The notes under the pieces were generated by a model. The model searched no databases. It had not been told where the DNA came from and saw only the letters and a list, made by a program, of their open reading frames with translations. The position numbers and the translations under genes are program-made. Positions 1-10,566 of a stretch of DNA of 30,000 bases are shown in pieces. Within the stretch, counting starts at the first letter, position 1. Every line of letters begins with the position of its first letter. Origin of the DNA: Neocallimastix lanati (nom. inval.) (lineage: Eukaryota; Neocallimastigomycota; Neocallimastigomycetes; Neocallimastigales; Neocallimastigaceae); assembly GCA_016946835.1 (NCBI GenBank), contig JACVTC010000027.1, forward strand, positions 1,375,001 through 1,405,000, given 5' to 3'.

Positions 1-336
1 AAAGATAAAAGCTTTACCATTTTTGCACTACGTTGATACCATTTTCTGGCTTCGATGTCATTCGCTTCAACTCCCTCACCTCTCCAATACATCTGACCAA
101 TAAAAGCAGCTGCTTTAGATGCAGCTCTTAATTTATTTGATTTTGGAAAAAATTCTAAATCTTTATCAGTAATTTCAATAGTTTCCGCTTTAATGATTTC
201 CTCTGGTAAATGTTTTGCTGCTGTCTTAAAAATTTTTAATGCTTTTTTATAATCCTTTGTTACTGGAGGATTTCCTTGATAATAATTTAAAGCAACAATT
301 ACCTTTTAGAAAAATTAATTGAATATGATAATATAA

Positions 337-384
<48 letters not shown>

Positions 385-1535
385 TTTTTTTATATAATTT
401 ATATATATATATATAAATGATTAGTTTTATTTTTGTTTATTGTTTTTGTTTTGTTTTGTTTTGTTTTCCTTCTTCTTTAATAAATTAATATATCATATTT
501 AAAAATATATTTAAAATTTCATATAATATATATATATATATATATATAATATAAAATAAGACAATAAATAATAATAATAAAAAATAATAATAATAAAATA
601 ATAATAATAAAATAATAATAAAAAATAGTTTTAAAAATTATATATATATATTATATATTATTTTTATATATATTTATTACTTGTTTACTTGGATTATATT
701 TTAAAATATATTTAAAATTTCATATAATATATATATATATATATATATAATATAAAATAAGACAATAAATAATAATAATAAAAAATAATAATAATAAAAT
801 AATAATAATAAAATAATAATAAAAAATAGTTTTAAAAATTATATATATATATTATATATTATTTTTATATATATTTATTACTTGTTTACTTGGATTATAT
901 TTTTCATTTTCTTCAATAAATTGATATAAAGTTAGGAGTTCAATATCAGAAATATTTGGACCTCCTTTGGCCTCATCTCTAGGTCTACCAATAGCATTAC
1001 TAGCACCTTTTCCAAATATACCACCATCTTCTTCATAAATACTAATTTTTGGAGGGGGTAAAACACGACCTAAAGGTGGACCAGATTGTTGAATTTTAAC
1101 CACTTTTTTAAATTATATTGATAGAATCAACAAAAATTATAAATTATAAATAAAAATAGTAATATATATATATATATATATAGATACATAGATACATATA
1201 TTTTATAAATTAATTTTGAAAATATTTATAATTTTATTATTATTATTTATTTATTTATTTATAATTTTATTACTATTATTATTATTTATTCATTTATATT
1301 TATTTATTTATTTATTTATTTTTATTCATTTTTTTTATTTATTTATGTTTATTATTTATTTTTATATTTATTTATTATTACTTTCATCTGCGATTTTTCT
1401 GTAATACCAAATGGATTCATCACAATTTCTTTCGGTACCGATACCAAATAAATATCTATAACCTAAAGACATTTGTGCTGGTATATCATTATTCATTGCA
1501 GCAAATGACAAATAGAGTAATGCCTTTAACATTAA

Positions 1536-1570
<35 letters not shown>

Positions 1571-3049
1571 AAATATATATATATATATATATATAGAATA
1601 AAATAATATATATAGAATAAAATAGAATATAACAATAATAATAGAAATATATATATTAAATATTTAAAATATTAATATCATCATCCTTCTATTATTTTTA
1701 TTATTACCTATATTGTAACATAAAATTAATAATAATGATATATATATATAACAAGTATTTTAAAATAACAATAATAATAATAATAATAATAAATAAATAA
1801 ATAGTATACCATACTATTTATTTAAAGAAATAAAAATTATAAGAAAGGTAAAATAAAATAAAATAAAAAGAGATGACAAACTTTAGATTGATCTCGTGAT
1901 GTACTTCCTAAACCAATAGAATATATAAAACCTATTTTTTGTTGTGCCTGAGGATCTCCAAATTCATTTGCTAAAAATGTATAGTATTGTAATGCTTTAT
2001 CAATATCTTGTGGGTAACCATGGTAACCGAACTTTATAACAATTTAATTATTTTGTTTAAATAAAATAATTAAATATATATACATTATTATATTTTTATA
2101 TATTTCATTTAAAAATGTATCATTGAATAATAATAATAATAATAGTAGTAATAGTAATAGTAATAATTATAATAAATAAATTTAAAAATAAAAATATATA
2201 AATAATAGATAATAGATAATAATAGATAATAATAGATAATAATAGATAATAATAGATAATAATAGATAATAATAGATAATAATAGATAATAAATAATTGA
2301 TAATAATAAATAATAATAGAATAAAAAAGATTTTATAATTATATATATATTATAATTAATTTATTGAAATGATTTATATAAATATATAATATAAAATAAT
2401 ATGATATTAATAACTTAATTAGGCAAACATTTATTCATAAAAAAAAAAAAAAAAAATTACTATAATTTTAATTAAAAAATTTATAAATAAATATATATAT
2501 AAATATATAAATTAATAAATAAATAAAATTATATAAGACATTTACAAAATATAAATCGGCGAGTTTTAATAAGGCTTGACTATTATTATACTTTATACCT
2601 AAATATTCTAATATTCTATGTATTTTTATTCGTTTTTCTTCGTCAGTATCTTCTTCCTCGATGATAGGTAAATTTTCCATCTTACTTTTATCTAATATAA
2701 TATGAATAGTATCTGTTGGTTTTTTGAATTTATTATTTAATTGTAAATAATTTAATGCACCAGGATATCTATGTAATTTTCTTTGTAAAAATGAACTTGT
2801 ATCATTTGGTGGCATATTTGGAAAGCTGGATAATACTTCTAATGTTGATTTATATATAGAATCTTTATTTTATATTTTTTTATATATATTTATATTATGT
2901 TTATTGAAAATTTTGATATTAATATATATTGAATTTTTCCAATTTGTAATATTTAAATATAAAAGGTATATAATTTTTATGAAGGTATAATAAATTTAAA
3001 AAATAGTTTTTATATTTTTATAAAAAAAAAAATAATGAAAAAAAAAAAT

Positions 3050-3084
<35 letters not shown>

Positions 3085-3190
3085 TACCAGATTCCTTTTT
3101 TTGTTCTTCTGAAATTTCAGTTATTCCATATGAAAAATTTATTGCCCCTACAAGCAATATGACTACTATATAATTATAAGTTATTGGCAA
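1..3190 (-). CDS. HRD3: HRD3/SEL1L homologue, ER-associated degradation, 5' part (spliced, runs off left edge)
   Basis: Reconstructed exons (minus strand): 3190-3088, 2862-2546, 2031-1882, 1523-1382, 1102-882 and 302-18. All junction phases agree (1,0,0,1,0) and give 406 residues; a further GTAAAG donor at 17 suggests the next intron leaves the window. Exon 1 encodes a signal peptide (MPITYNYIVVILLVGA, then cleavage near SYG). Sel1-like repeats follow: ALLKLADLYFFGYHG across an exon junction, PQAQQKIGFIYSIGLG, PAQMSLGYRYLFGIGTE, and AAAFIGQMYWRGEGVEAND. Between repeats lies the EEDGGIFGKGAS segment, which resembles fungal Hrd3. In known systems Hrd3/SEL1L is the luminal partner of the Hrd1 ubiquitin ligase and passes misfolded glycoproteins to retrotranslocation. 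The C-terminal repeats and membrane anchor would lie beyond position 1. Family is confident; exact splice points come from reading, without cDNA. Confidence 0.86.
502..903. repeat. Perfect 201-bp tandem duplication inside HRD3 intron 5
   Basis: Copies 502-702 and 703-903 appear identical base for base. The right copy contains the last 22 bases of exon 5 (882-903) and its GTAATA donor at 881. The left copy therefore carries a second exon end and donor (at 680) inside the intron. Both copies share the internal TA and AAT runs. Confidence 0.93.
2205..2296. repeat. 10-bp minisatellite in HRD3 intron 2
   Basis: The unit AATAGATAAT repeats about eight times within the 514-bp intron 2032-2545. No coding content is seen. 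Confidence 0.8.
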
Positions 3191-3979
3191 TTAATAATGA
3201 TAATATTATACATCAATAATAATAATTTTAATAGTAATATATATATATATTTATGAAATCATATATATATACATTTTAAAAAGGATATTTCATTAATTAT
3301 ATTATAATATTACGAGTGAATTATATATATATATATATATATATATAACAATAAAATAATTAAAATGATAATAATAATAAAAACAATTACATTTATTTAT
3401 TGAGTGAAATTTCATCTTCTGAATTTTTTTTTTTTTTTTCTTTCTTTCTTTATCAGAAACTTATTTTAAAACTTTATAAATTGTTATGAAAAATTTGAGA
3501 TTTTTCTTTTGTTATTATATTATTATTGTTATATTTCGATTTTATTTAAAAAAAAAAAAAAGATAAATAAATGAATATGAATTTTTTTAGTTTTGTATTT
3601 TGAGAAGATTTATCAAAATTCTTTTATATTTCCTATATTTTTAATATTTTTCCAATAATATATATTAAATATATTAATTTATTGTTATTGTTACAATTAT
3701 TTTGTTGTGGTTGACCTATGAATACAAAATATGAATTTTATCAAATTTTAATTATGTTTTATTGTTTATTGTTGCTTAGAAATAAAAAAATAAAATAAAA
3801 TATTTCTTTTTTTAATTATTATTGCTTTTATATTACTTATGATATATACATATAAATTTAATTTTTAATAATAAATAATTTTTATTTATTTATTTATTTA
3901 TTTATTTACTATTTTTATTCCTTGTTTTATTTTATTTTATTTTTATATTCTCTTATTATATTTTTTTTTCTTTTATTAA

Positions 3980-4020
<41 letters not shown>

Positions 4021-4147
4021 CTCTTTTATTACAAACATTTCTTCTTCATTTTAACAGTAAAATAAATAAAAAATGAAAATAAAAAAAAAAAAAAATTGAA
4101 AAAATTAAAAATTAATAATAAAAAATTAAAAATTAAAAATATGAAGT

Positions 4148-4262
4148 TTACTTAAAAAATAAATCAATAAATATATTGTAAAGTACTCTAATATATTATA
4201 TAATTACTTAAAAAATAAATCAATAAATATATTGTAAAGTACTCTAATATATTATATAATTA
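4148..4262. repeat. 56-bp direct tandem duplication
   Basis: Copies 4148-4203 and 4204-4259 are identical, and the match continues three bases further. Both carry the non-simple core TTGTAAAGTACTCTAATA. Confidence 0.92.
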
Positions 4263-4429
4263 ATATTTTTTGTATAAAGGATTAATATAATTAAAAAAAA
4301 ATAAAGAGATTTAATAATTAAAAATTAATAATAATTTTCCAAAAAAGCGAAAAAGATTTCTGATGAATAATTTTAAATTTATTTATTTCATTAATTATTA
4401 TTAGTCATTAATTAATTAAAAAATGATGA

Positions 4430-4441
4430 ATACACGTGTAT
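4430..4441. promoter_or_regulatory. Palindrome containing CACGTG (E-box-like)
   Basis: ATACACGTGTAT is a perfect 12-bp palindrome in a region with almost no GC. CACGTG is the core bound by bHLH factors in fungi. It lies about 1.2 kb upstream of the HRD3 start, so any link to that gene is speculative. Confidence 0.25.
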
Positions 4442-4630
4442 TTTAATATTACTTTTCATAAATTTATTGGTTTTGAATTTTTCAAATTGATGAATCATTA
4501 AATTTATATAGGGTTAAGATTTGTTTATTTAAATAATTATTTAAATGAATGTGTTTCATTTCGGAACGTGGCTTATAAATAAAATTGTGATTTAACGCCC
4601 CACATTTTTAATTTTTTTTTAAAATAATCA

Positions 4631-4661
<31 letters not shown>

Positions 4662-4714
4662 AACTTGAAATAAATATAAATGTGTTATTTTATTATTTTT
4701 TTTGATTTTTAAAC

Positions 4715-4758
<44 letters not shown>

Positions 4759-5143
4759 AACTAAACACTAAATAAAATAAATTATAAAAAAAAATTAAAT
4801 ATATTTTATTTTTAACCATTAAAAAATGGAAAAAAAAAATAGGACTAATCAACCTTAATCTATTTAATTCATTCTAGTCTTATTTTTTTTTTTTTTTTTG
4901 GTTTTGTTTTTGTTTTTTTGTTTGTTTGTTTGGTTGTTTGTTTGGTTGTTTGTTTGTTTTACTAGTTGGTTAATTTGTTCGAAATTTTTTAAATATTATT
5001 TAATACTTTTTATCCTCTCTCTATGTATAGTTAATAAATATTAATAATTCACAATAAGGAATCTAAGATACTAATAATAAATATAAAATAGAAAAATAGA
5101 TTTTTCTATAGTTTATTTTAGAATTTTTAATCTTTATTAATTG

Positions 5144-5179
<36 letters not shown>

Positions 5180-5238
5180 ATAATAAAGATACTGTATTAT
5201 TTTTGTACTATGTCTTTTTCTTGGCAAAAATGGATGAT

Positions 5239-5525
5239 TTATTTGAAAAATCTTAGAGAATAGCTAGGGGAAAGGAGGAGTTTTATAAATAACTTTTTTT
5301 TTTTTTTTTTGTTTAAATTACCATAGAGAGAGTATCCTCCTATCAAAATTTCATATTTCGTTGAAGTTTGAGGAATATACCCCATTAATGTTATGTCAAT
5401 TGTGAATAGTACTCTTTTGGCACAAAGACTAATTTGTATACCATCAGATCGACCAATATCAAAAACGTCGACATCGAAAACGAATAAGAACAACTCGAAC
5501 AGAGATACCCACAATTCTATTAATT
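5239..5525 (-). pseudogene. Possible PHR-domain gene fragment
   Basis: On the minus strand, 5514-5316 reads without stops and has non-simple, codon-like sequence. The peptide segment IGRSDGIQISLCAKRVLF, followed by YEILIGGYSLYG, loosely resembles the SDGIxFxxxRRIxLxGxxLYG pattern of PHR domains (the C-terminal domain of BTB-PHR proteins). No start codon, upstream exon or downstream domain could be joined to it. A poly-T run (5286-5310) interrupts its 3' side, and the SINE-like insertion abuts its 5' side. It may be a gene relic or one exon of a gene I could not assemble. The domain resemblance is from memory and weak. Confidence 0.3.
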
Positions 5526-5536
5526 TATTTATACTT

Positions 5537-5567
<31 letters not shown>

Positions 5568-5819
5568 ATAGACTGAAGACTTTGGTCTTCCCCATATAGT
5601 AATATGGGTGTATGATTAACTGCCATACCAGTACGGCGTCGGCGCTCTCAACTCCCCATAAGCAAAGAAACTCTATATACTACGCGATCCTCGAGGGAAA
5701 GCAGAGCCACTATAGGTGGCGTCCTTGCTATCCCAGAGGAGCTGGACACTATAAATCCTCTCAGACAAGGCTTACGCAATGGGATTCTTATAGTGTTAGA
5801 AATATTTATACTTTATGAT
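5526..5819 (-). mobile_element. SINE-like retroposon with 17-bp target-site duplication and poly(A) tail
   Basis: The direct repeat TATTTATACTTTATGAT occurs at 5526-5542 and 5803-5819. It brackets a 260-bp insert made of 25 T (5543-5567) plus a 235-bp body (5568-5802). Read on the minus strand, this is body then poly(A), the structure left by target-primed reverse transcription of a polyadenylated RNA. The body is far richer in GC than its surroundings and folds into several strong hairpins. No open frame of note, no convincing tRNA A/B boxes and no 5S or 7SL match were recognised, so the parent RNA is unknown. It could be a SINE or a retrocopy of a structured non-coding RNA. The enzyme would have to come from a LINE not seen here. 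Confidence 0.75.
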
Positions 5820-6535
5820 ATTAAATATTTATTCATTAATTTATAATAACCAATGGATCAATAAATATACTCGCTCTTCTGTATTAACACTTTATTATAA
5901 TAACTTTAAATATAAAAAAAATTATTAATAAAAATAAAAAATAATTCCATATTAATTTATTATTTCTATTTAAAACTTTAAAAATTAAAAATTTTACTTT
6001 TATTTTTATTTGATTTTTTTTTTTTTTTTTAAATATACAAAATTATGCATTGCATATTAAATATAATATCAAAATTTTTGATATTATTTCATTTTAAAAA
6101 AAAAAAAATTTTTTTTTTTTTAAATTAATAAATTGATAAATTTTATTTTAAAAAACATTTTTTTTATTTGATTTTTTTTTTTTTTTAAATATACAAAATT
6201 ATGCATTGCATATTAAATATAATATCAAAATTTTTGATATTATTTCATTTTAAAAAAAAAAAAATTTATTTTTTTTAAATTAATAAATTGATAAATTTTA
6301 TTTTAAAAAACATTTTTTTTTAATTATAATAAAAATTGAATATTGACAATGATTTTTTGTTATAAACATATATTATAAGAAACTAATGAAGTTTATATTA
6401 AAAAAAAAAGATAACCGGTATCATGGGTTTTTCCTCTTAAACATTTTCATTAAATAATTCATTATATTAAATCTTTTTTTTAATTTAATAAAAAGAATAG
6501 AGTCGGAGGAGTGATATTGGGTAAAAGAGAGAAGA
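5820..6535. other. AT-rich spacer
   Basis: Apart from the duplicated block described separately, nothing gene-like was seen. A small non-AT patch at 6500-6534 probably belongs to the 3' UTR of the adjacent minus-strand gene. Confidence 0.5.
6003..6320. repeat. About 156-158-bp tandem duplication with internal palindromes
   Basis: Two near-identical copies start at about 6003 and 6161 and differ mainly in poly-T/A run length. Each contains ATGCATTGCAT and the inverted repeat ATATCAAAA/TTTTGATAT. Confidence 0.88.
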
Positions 6536-7266
6536 TTAAAATAACTGAACTAATAATACAATACCTATTACCCATAAATATAAAGTTGACTTAAGGGTAA
6601 AGGCTCCATTACACTTCTTAAAGTATTCATCATTGTATTTTTGATCATTTTTTCTACTTTCATCATATATTCCACAATTACTTGATCTGTGAGTACCACG
6701 ATAGCCATAGTAACCACCATAATAAGGATAATAATTAGTTCCATATCCGGAATTAACTTTACCATTGCTAGCATTTCCTTTACTTCCAGAACTTTTACTT
6801 CCAGAACTTTTACTTCCAGAACTTTTACTTCCAGAACTTTTACCACCACTACTTCCACGGCCACCTCCTCCATGGCCACCTCCACCTTTTCTACGATAGA
6901 GCTTTTTTAAATCTTCTTCATAATCTTCTTCTATTAAACTTTCACTATTTTTAATAATCATTTATTAATAAAGAAAAAAATATATTCCAAAATTAATATT
7001 TTATTTAAAATTTTGTCTTAAAAAATTATAAAAAAAAAAAAACTATAAAATTCATCAAAATTCATCTTAATATAGATATTTAATATATAAATTATTTACA
7101 TTGATAATATTTCTTCATTATTTTCATCACAATTAATTTGTTGTAAATCACAACAATTGCCTTCATATTCAATATTTAAAAGTGTTTTAGCTTCTTCACA
7201 TGTTATTGAATAGCTTATGCTTACGTTTAAAATTAAAAATACAGCAAGTAATATAAAACACTTCAT
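6536..7266 (-). CDS. Small secreted, probably GPI-anchored Gly/Ser/Lys-rich surface protein (two exons)
   Basis: Exon 1, 7266-7100, starts with a signal peptide (MKCFILLAVFLILNVSISYS). It continues with a cysteine pattern C-x17-CC-x6-C (GNCCDLQQINCDE) that resembles the N-terminal cap of fungal and plant leucine-rich-repeat proteins. A GTAAAT donor at 7099 and an ATAG acceptor ending at 6945 give a 155-bp intron in matching phase. Exon 2 (6944-6536) encodes an acidic stretch and a Gly-rich run. Four copies of KSSGS and a Tyr/Gly segment follow. The end is CNGAFTLKST then a hydrophobic tail, as in GPI-attachment signals. Without splicing there would be a 56-aa secreted peptide and a separate 141-aa protein with no signal peptide. 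The spliced model explains both halves. The function is unknown; a cell-surface location is inferred. Confidence 0.62.
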
Positions 7267-8084
7267 TTTTGGTTATTATATATTAATTTATTTACTTAAA
7301 TAATTTTTCTTTAAAGTTTTTATATTTCTTTGTTTTATTTATTTTTTTTTTTCTTTTACTTAATATTAATTTTGAGTTTTTTATTTTATTTTTACTTTTA
7401 ACAAAAATTAAATAATAAAATTTTTGTTTTTTTTTATATTTAATAATATAATTTTAATAATATAATATAATTTTTGTTTTGTTTTTAGATTTTTTAAAGA
7501 AAAAAAAAATTTTTATTTTTGGTTAGTGAAATTTATTTCATTTTATATGAAAATCAATTTTTTTTCATAACAAATTTAATTTATTTTATAATATTGTATA
7601 AATCATAATTAAAACATGTAGTATATTATAATATATATTAATTTATTAAAATATAAATTTTAATATAAATTAATTATAAATGACTTTTTGTATGAAAAAC
7701 TTTAATTAATAATAGAACATTAATAAATTATTTATCGAATAATATATTATATAATAATAGTAATACTAGAACTTGAATAAACTATTTATCATATAATATA
7801 TAATAGTAATTAAACAAATTTTAAATAAAAAAAAAAAAAAAGAATACAAAATAATTATAACAATATAAAACAATAATATTAATAATAGTATAAATAATAT
7901 ATAATTAATACATACAGATTAAATAATAATAATTAAATAATATGAATATAAATAGATAAATTAAAGTATGAATAAATTAAAAATTTAATAAAATAAAAAA
8001 ATATATATATAATAGTATATATTAAATATACAAATAAATATATTTACATATATTTACATATATAAAACTTTTATATTAAATAAT

Positions 8085-8484
8085 TATTTATTATTATTCA
8101 ATTATTTATTATTTATTATTTATTTATTATTTATTATTTATTTATTTATTTATTATTTATTATTTATTATTTATTATTTATTATTTATTATTTATTTATT
8201 TATTTATTTATTATTTATTATTTATTATTCAATTATTTATTATTTATTATTTATTATTCAATTATTTATTATTTATTATTTATTATTTATTATTTATTAT
8301 TTATTATTTATTATTTATTATTTATTATTTATTATTTATTATTTATTATTTATTATTTATTATTTAATTATTTATTATTTATTATTTATTATTTAATTAT
8401 TTATTATTTATTATTCAATTATTTATTATTTATTATTTATTATTTATTATTTATTATTTATTATTTATTATTTATTATTTATTA
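8085..8484. repeat. TTTATTA heptamer satellite, array 1
   Basis: About 400 bp of the 7-bp unit TTTATTA with TTTA insertions and several TTATTCAATTA variants. Confidence 0.9.
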
Positions 8485-8925
8485 ATAAATACTCTTTTTT
8501 ATTATTCAATTATTATTTATTGTAAAATGTATATTTTTTCATTCAATTATTAAAAAAAAAAAAAAAGAGTACTTTATGAGAACGTATTTTTGCTATCTAT
8601 TCTTTCTTTTACAGTATGGTGTAATTAAAAAAACAATTTAAAACTCTTTATTATTTTAAAATCTTTTGCAAAGAATAAAAAAAATTCAAAGTTTCATCAT
8701 CTATATGAATATAATACACCCTTAAAAATTAAATATCTTTTCTCTCTTTATATATACAAAAAAAAAAAAAAAAAGAGTAAATCTTAATTAGGAAAAATAT
8801 TAGATAATCAAAGAAAAGTGAAAATATCTTTTAATTTTATTAATAATTAAATTAATATTCTAATATTCCAAGGATAGAAGAAAAGAAAACTTTTTCTTCT
8901 TTAAAGGATATCAAATTGAAGTTAC

Positions 8926-8997
<72 letters not shown>
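8926..8997. repeat. (AAT)n microsatellite
   Basis: About 24 uninterrupted AAT triplets, in spacer DNA. Confidence 0.95.
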
Positions 8998-8998
<1 letters not shown>

Positions 8999-9052
8999 TA
9001 TTTAAATATAATTAATAGTTATAATTATTAGTTTTTCCTATAATTATCAATT

Positions 9053-9056
<4 letters not shown>

Positions 9057-9128
<72 letters not shown>

Positions 9129-9130
9129 TT
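9057..9130. repeat. (TTTA)n microsatellite
   Basis: About 18 uninterrupted TTTA units. Confidence 0.95.
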
Positions 9131-9302
9131 AGAAATATTCCATTGTTTGATGAATGAGAAGAAGAAACTTTTGAATTTTCCAATTCTTCCAAAAGTTAAA
9201 AACCAAAAATTCATTTTATTAAATTAATATATAAATTAATATATATGTTAAAAATTTTTTAATTCATTTAACTCCTTAAAAGTTGAAAAATTAAAAATTT
9301 TT

Positions 9303-9346
<44 letters not shown>

Positions 9347-9601
9347 ATTGTTTTTTTAAAATAATTTAAATTTAAAATTTGTATGAAATGATGTGTAACA
9401 TTGTTTTAAATTACTAATCAATTTATTTATTCATCTATTATTGATAATATCCATTTATTTATTCATTTACTATTAACTATTACTATTACTATTACTATTA
9501 TTTATTCATTTATTATTACTATTATTTATTTATTATTACTATTATTCATTTATTCATTTATTATTACTATTTATTTCTCTTAATATATCAATAATAAACT
9601 T

Positions 9602-9663
9602 TTTTTTTATTTTATATTTAATTTTTCAGCAATTTTTTTATTTTATATTTAATTTTTCAGCAA
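9602..9663. repeat. 31-bp tandem duplication ending in TTTTTCAGCAA
   Basis: Two copies, offset 31 bp, each end in ATTTTTCAGCAA. This looks like a pyrimidine-tract 3' splice site, but no following exon is recognisable. Confidence 0.75.
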
Positions 9664-9748
9664 CTTTATATTTAATTAATTTAAAATTTTAAAATTATTT
9701 TTTAATTTTTTTTAATGTTTCAATTTTTAACTTGCTATTTTTTTTTTA

Positions 9749-10560
9749 GGCTCCAAGTTATTAATAAACATACAGGGTTTTATGACAAATATATGTTCAA
9801 AACCATGTGTAAGATATATCAATATTAACAGGAGCCTATATCAATAGATGGTCAAAACAACAATGATTGCATATAAGCCATATATGTTTCGAATATTCAA
9901 TAAGCCATAAAACCTGTTATTTGATTGAAATATAGCTGTTGTGGCTTATATGAACTATATTGAGGTTAATATTAGCAATATATGCTGTCATTGTTGTTAT
10001 TAAAGTTCCAGAATGATGACGATATTGATAAACATATGCATATATTGCTAATATTAGTGTATTTGTGCAATGATTATGCTAAAACTATGCATATATTTGA
10101 TTATTGTTTTTTTATTTTATTTTTATTTTTTATTTTATTTTTATTTTTATTTTTATTTTTATTTTTATTTTTATTTTTGATGAAAATGGTATGGTTTTTC
10201 GCATAGTTTTAGCATCAAAACCCCATGTTGTTCATCTATTAATATAAGCTCCAGAATAAAGACATATTGTATTTGTATGCCATTTAACAACAATCATCGA
10301 CAAAATATACAGACATCGCTGCAAAATGACCCTGTTTTTGAGCATAAAATGCACATATTTGGCATACAAGTACAATCATTCAATCATATTGTTTATAATA
10401 ATAATATTAATAATAATTGTTGTTGTTATGATTTTGAATGGCTGGAACAATATAGTTATGATTTGCATATATTTGTCGATATTTTGCATTGTTTATTGAT
10501 AAAATCACAGCAGTTTTGACCATAAAAGGCATTCAAAATCATCATATTGCAACATTGTTC
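9749..10560. mobile_element. Inverted-repeat-rich element(s), MITE-like; core 9831-10252
   Basis: Terminal inverted repeats GGAGCCTATATCAATAGATG (9831-9850) and CATCTATTAATATAAGCTCC (10233-10252) match at 18 of 20 positions. Inside are perfect inverted pairs at 9967-9985/10038-10056 (19 bp) and 10076-10090/10201-10215 (15 bp), and an 11-bp pair near 9870/9943. To the right are further pairs at 10273-10282/10360-10369 and 10428-10440/10530-10542. Related starts GTTCCAGAAT (10007) and GCTCCAGAAT (10249), about 240 bp apart, suggest diverged repeat units. A third copy of the end motif lies at 13569-13588. No transposase frame and no clear target-site duplication are visible, so it would be non-autonomous. 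Confidence 0.6.
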
Positions 10561-10566
10561 ATATAA

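Larger units (their letters stand above)
3191..5238. other. Gene-free spacer upstream of HRD3
   Basis: About 2 kb of A/T homopolymers, (ATT)n at 3977-4018, (AAAT)n near 4630-4662, GTTT runs at 4900-4960 and poly-A/T tracts at 4722-4757 and 5141-5172. No exon-like stretch was found on either strand. It should contain the HRD3 promoter. The only GC-richer islands are the CACGTG palindrome at 4430-4441 and the patch CGGAACGTGGC at 4562. Confidence 0.6.
7267..9748. other. Gene-free AT-rich spacer with satellites
   Basis: Upstream of the surface-protein gene lies mostly A/T sequence with no recognisable exon. It holds three simple arrays and a 31-bp duplication listed separately, plus (ATT)/(ACT)-type microsatellites at about 9478-9570. 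Slightly richer patches at 8570-8640 and 8870-8920 show nothing assignable. Confidence 0.5.

Noticed and set aside
1216-1404. Plus-strand Leu/Ile-rich frame
   Set aside because: It is antisense to HRD3 intron 4 and the end of exon 4, and consists of TTTA-type repeats.
4562-4573. CGGAACGTGGC as an unfolded-protein-response element for HRD3
   Set aside because: Only a 5-base CCACG core on the minus strand, over 1.3 kb from the gene and without a paired CCAAT at the right distance.
5571-5671. Hammerhead-like CTGAAGA and GAAAC
   Set aside because: The helices that can form have the wrong topology: sequence before CTGAAGA pairs with sequence after GAAAC, and the closing pair of stem II is absent.
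5690-5800. Faint resemblance of the SINE-like body (minus strand) to the SRP RNA Alu domain (CCAGCTCCTCTGGGA)
   Set aside because: The surrounding helices do not match the Alu-domain arrangement, so no 7SL assignment is made.
5612-5818. Plus-strand frame of 68 codons in the GC-richer block
   Set aside because: It lies inside the structured SINE-like body and right-hand target-site duplication. The peptide shows no family resemblance.
10277-10519. 80-codon plus-strand frame in the inverted-repeat region
   Set aside because: It overlaps several inverted repeats and resembles no known family; a chance frame in repeat DNA.
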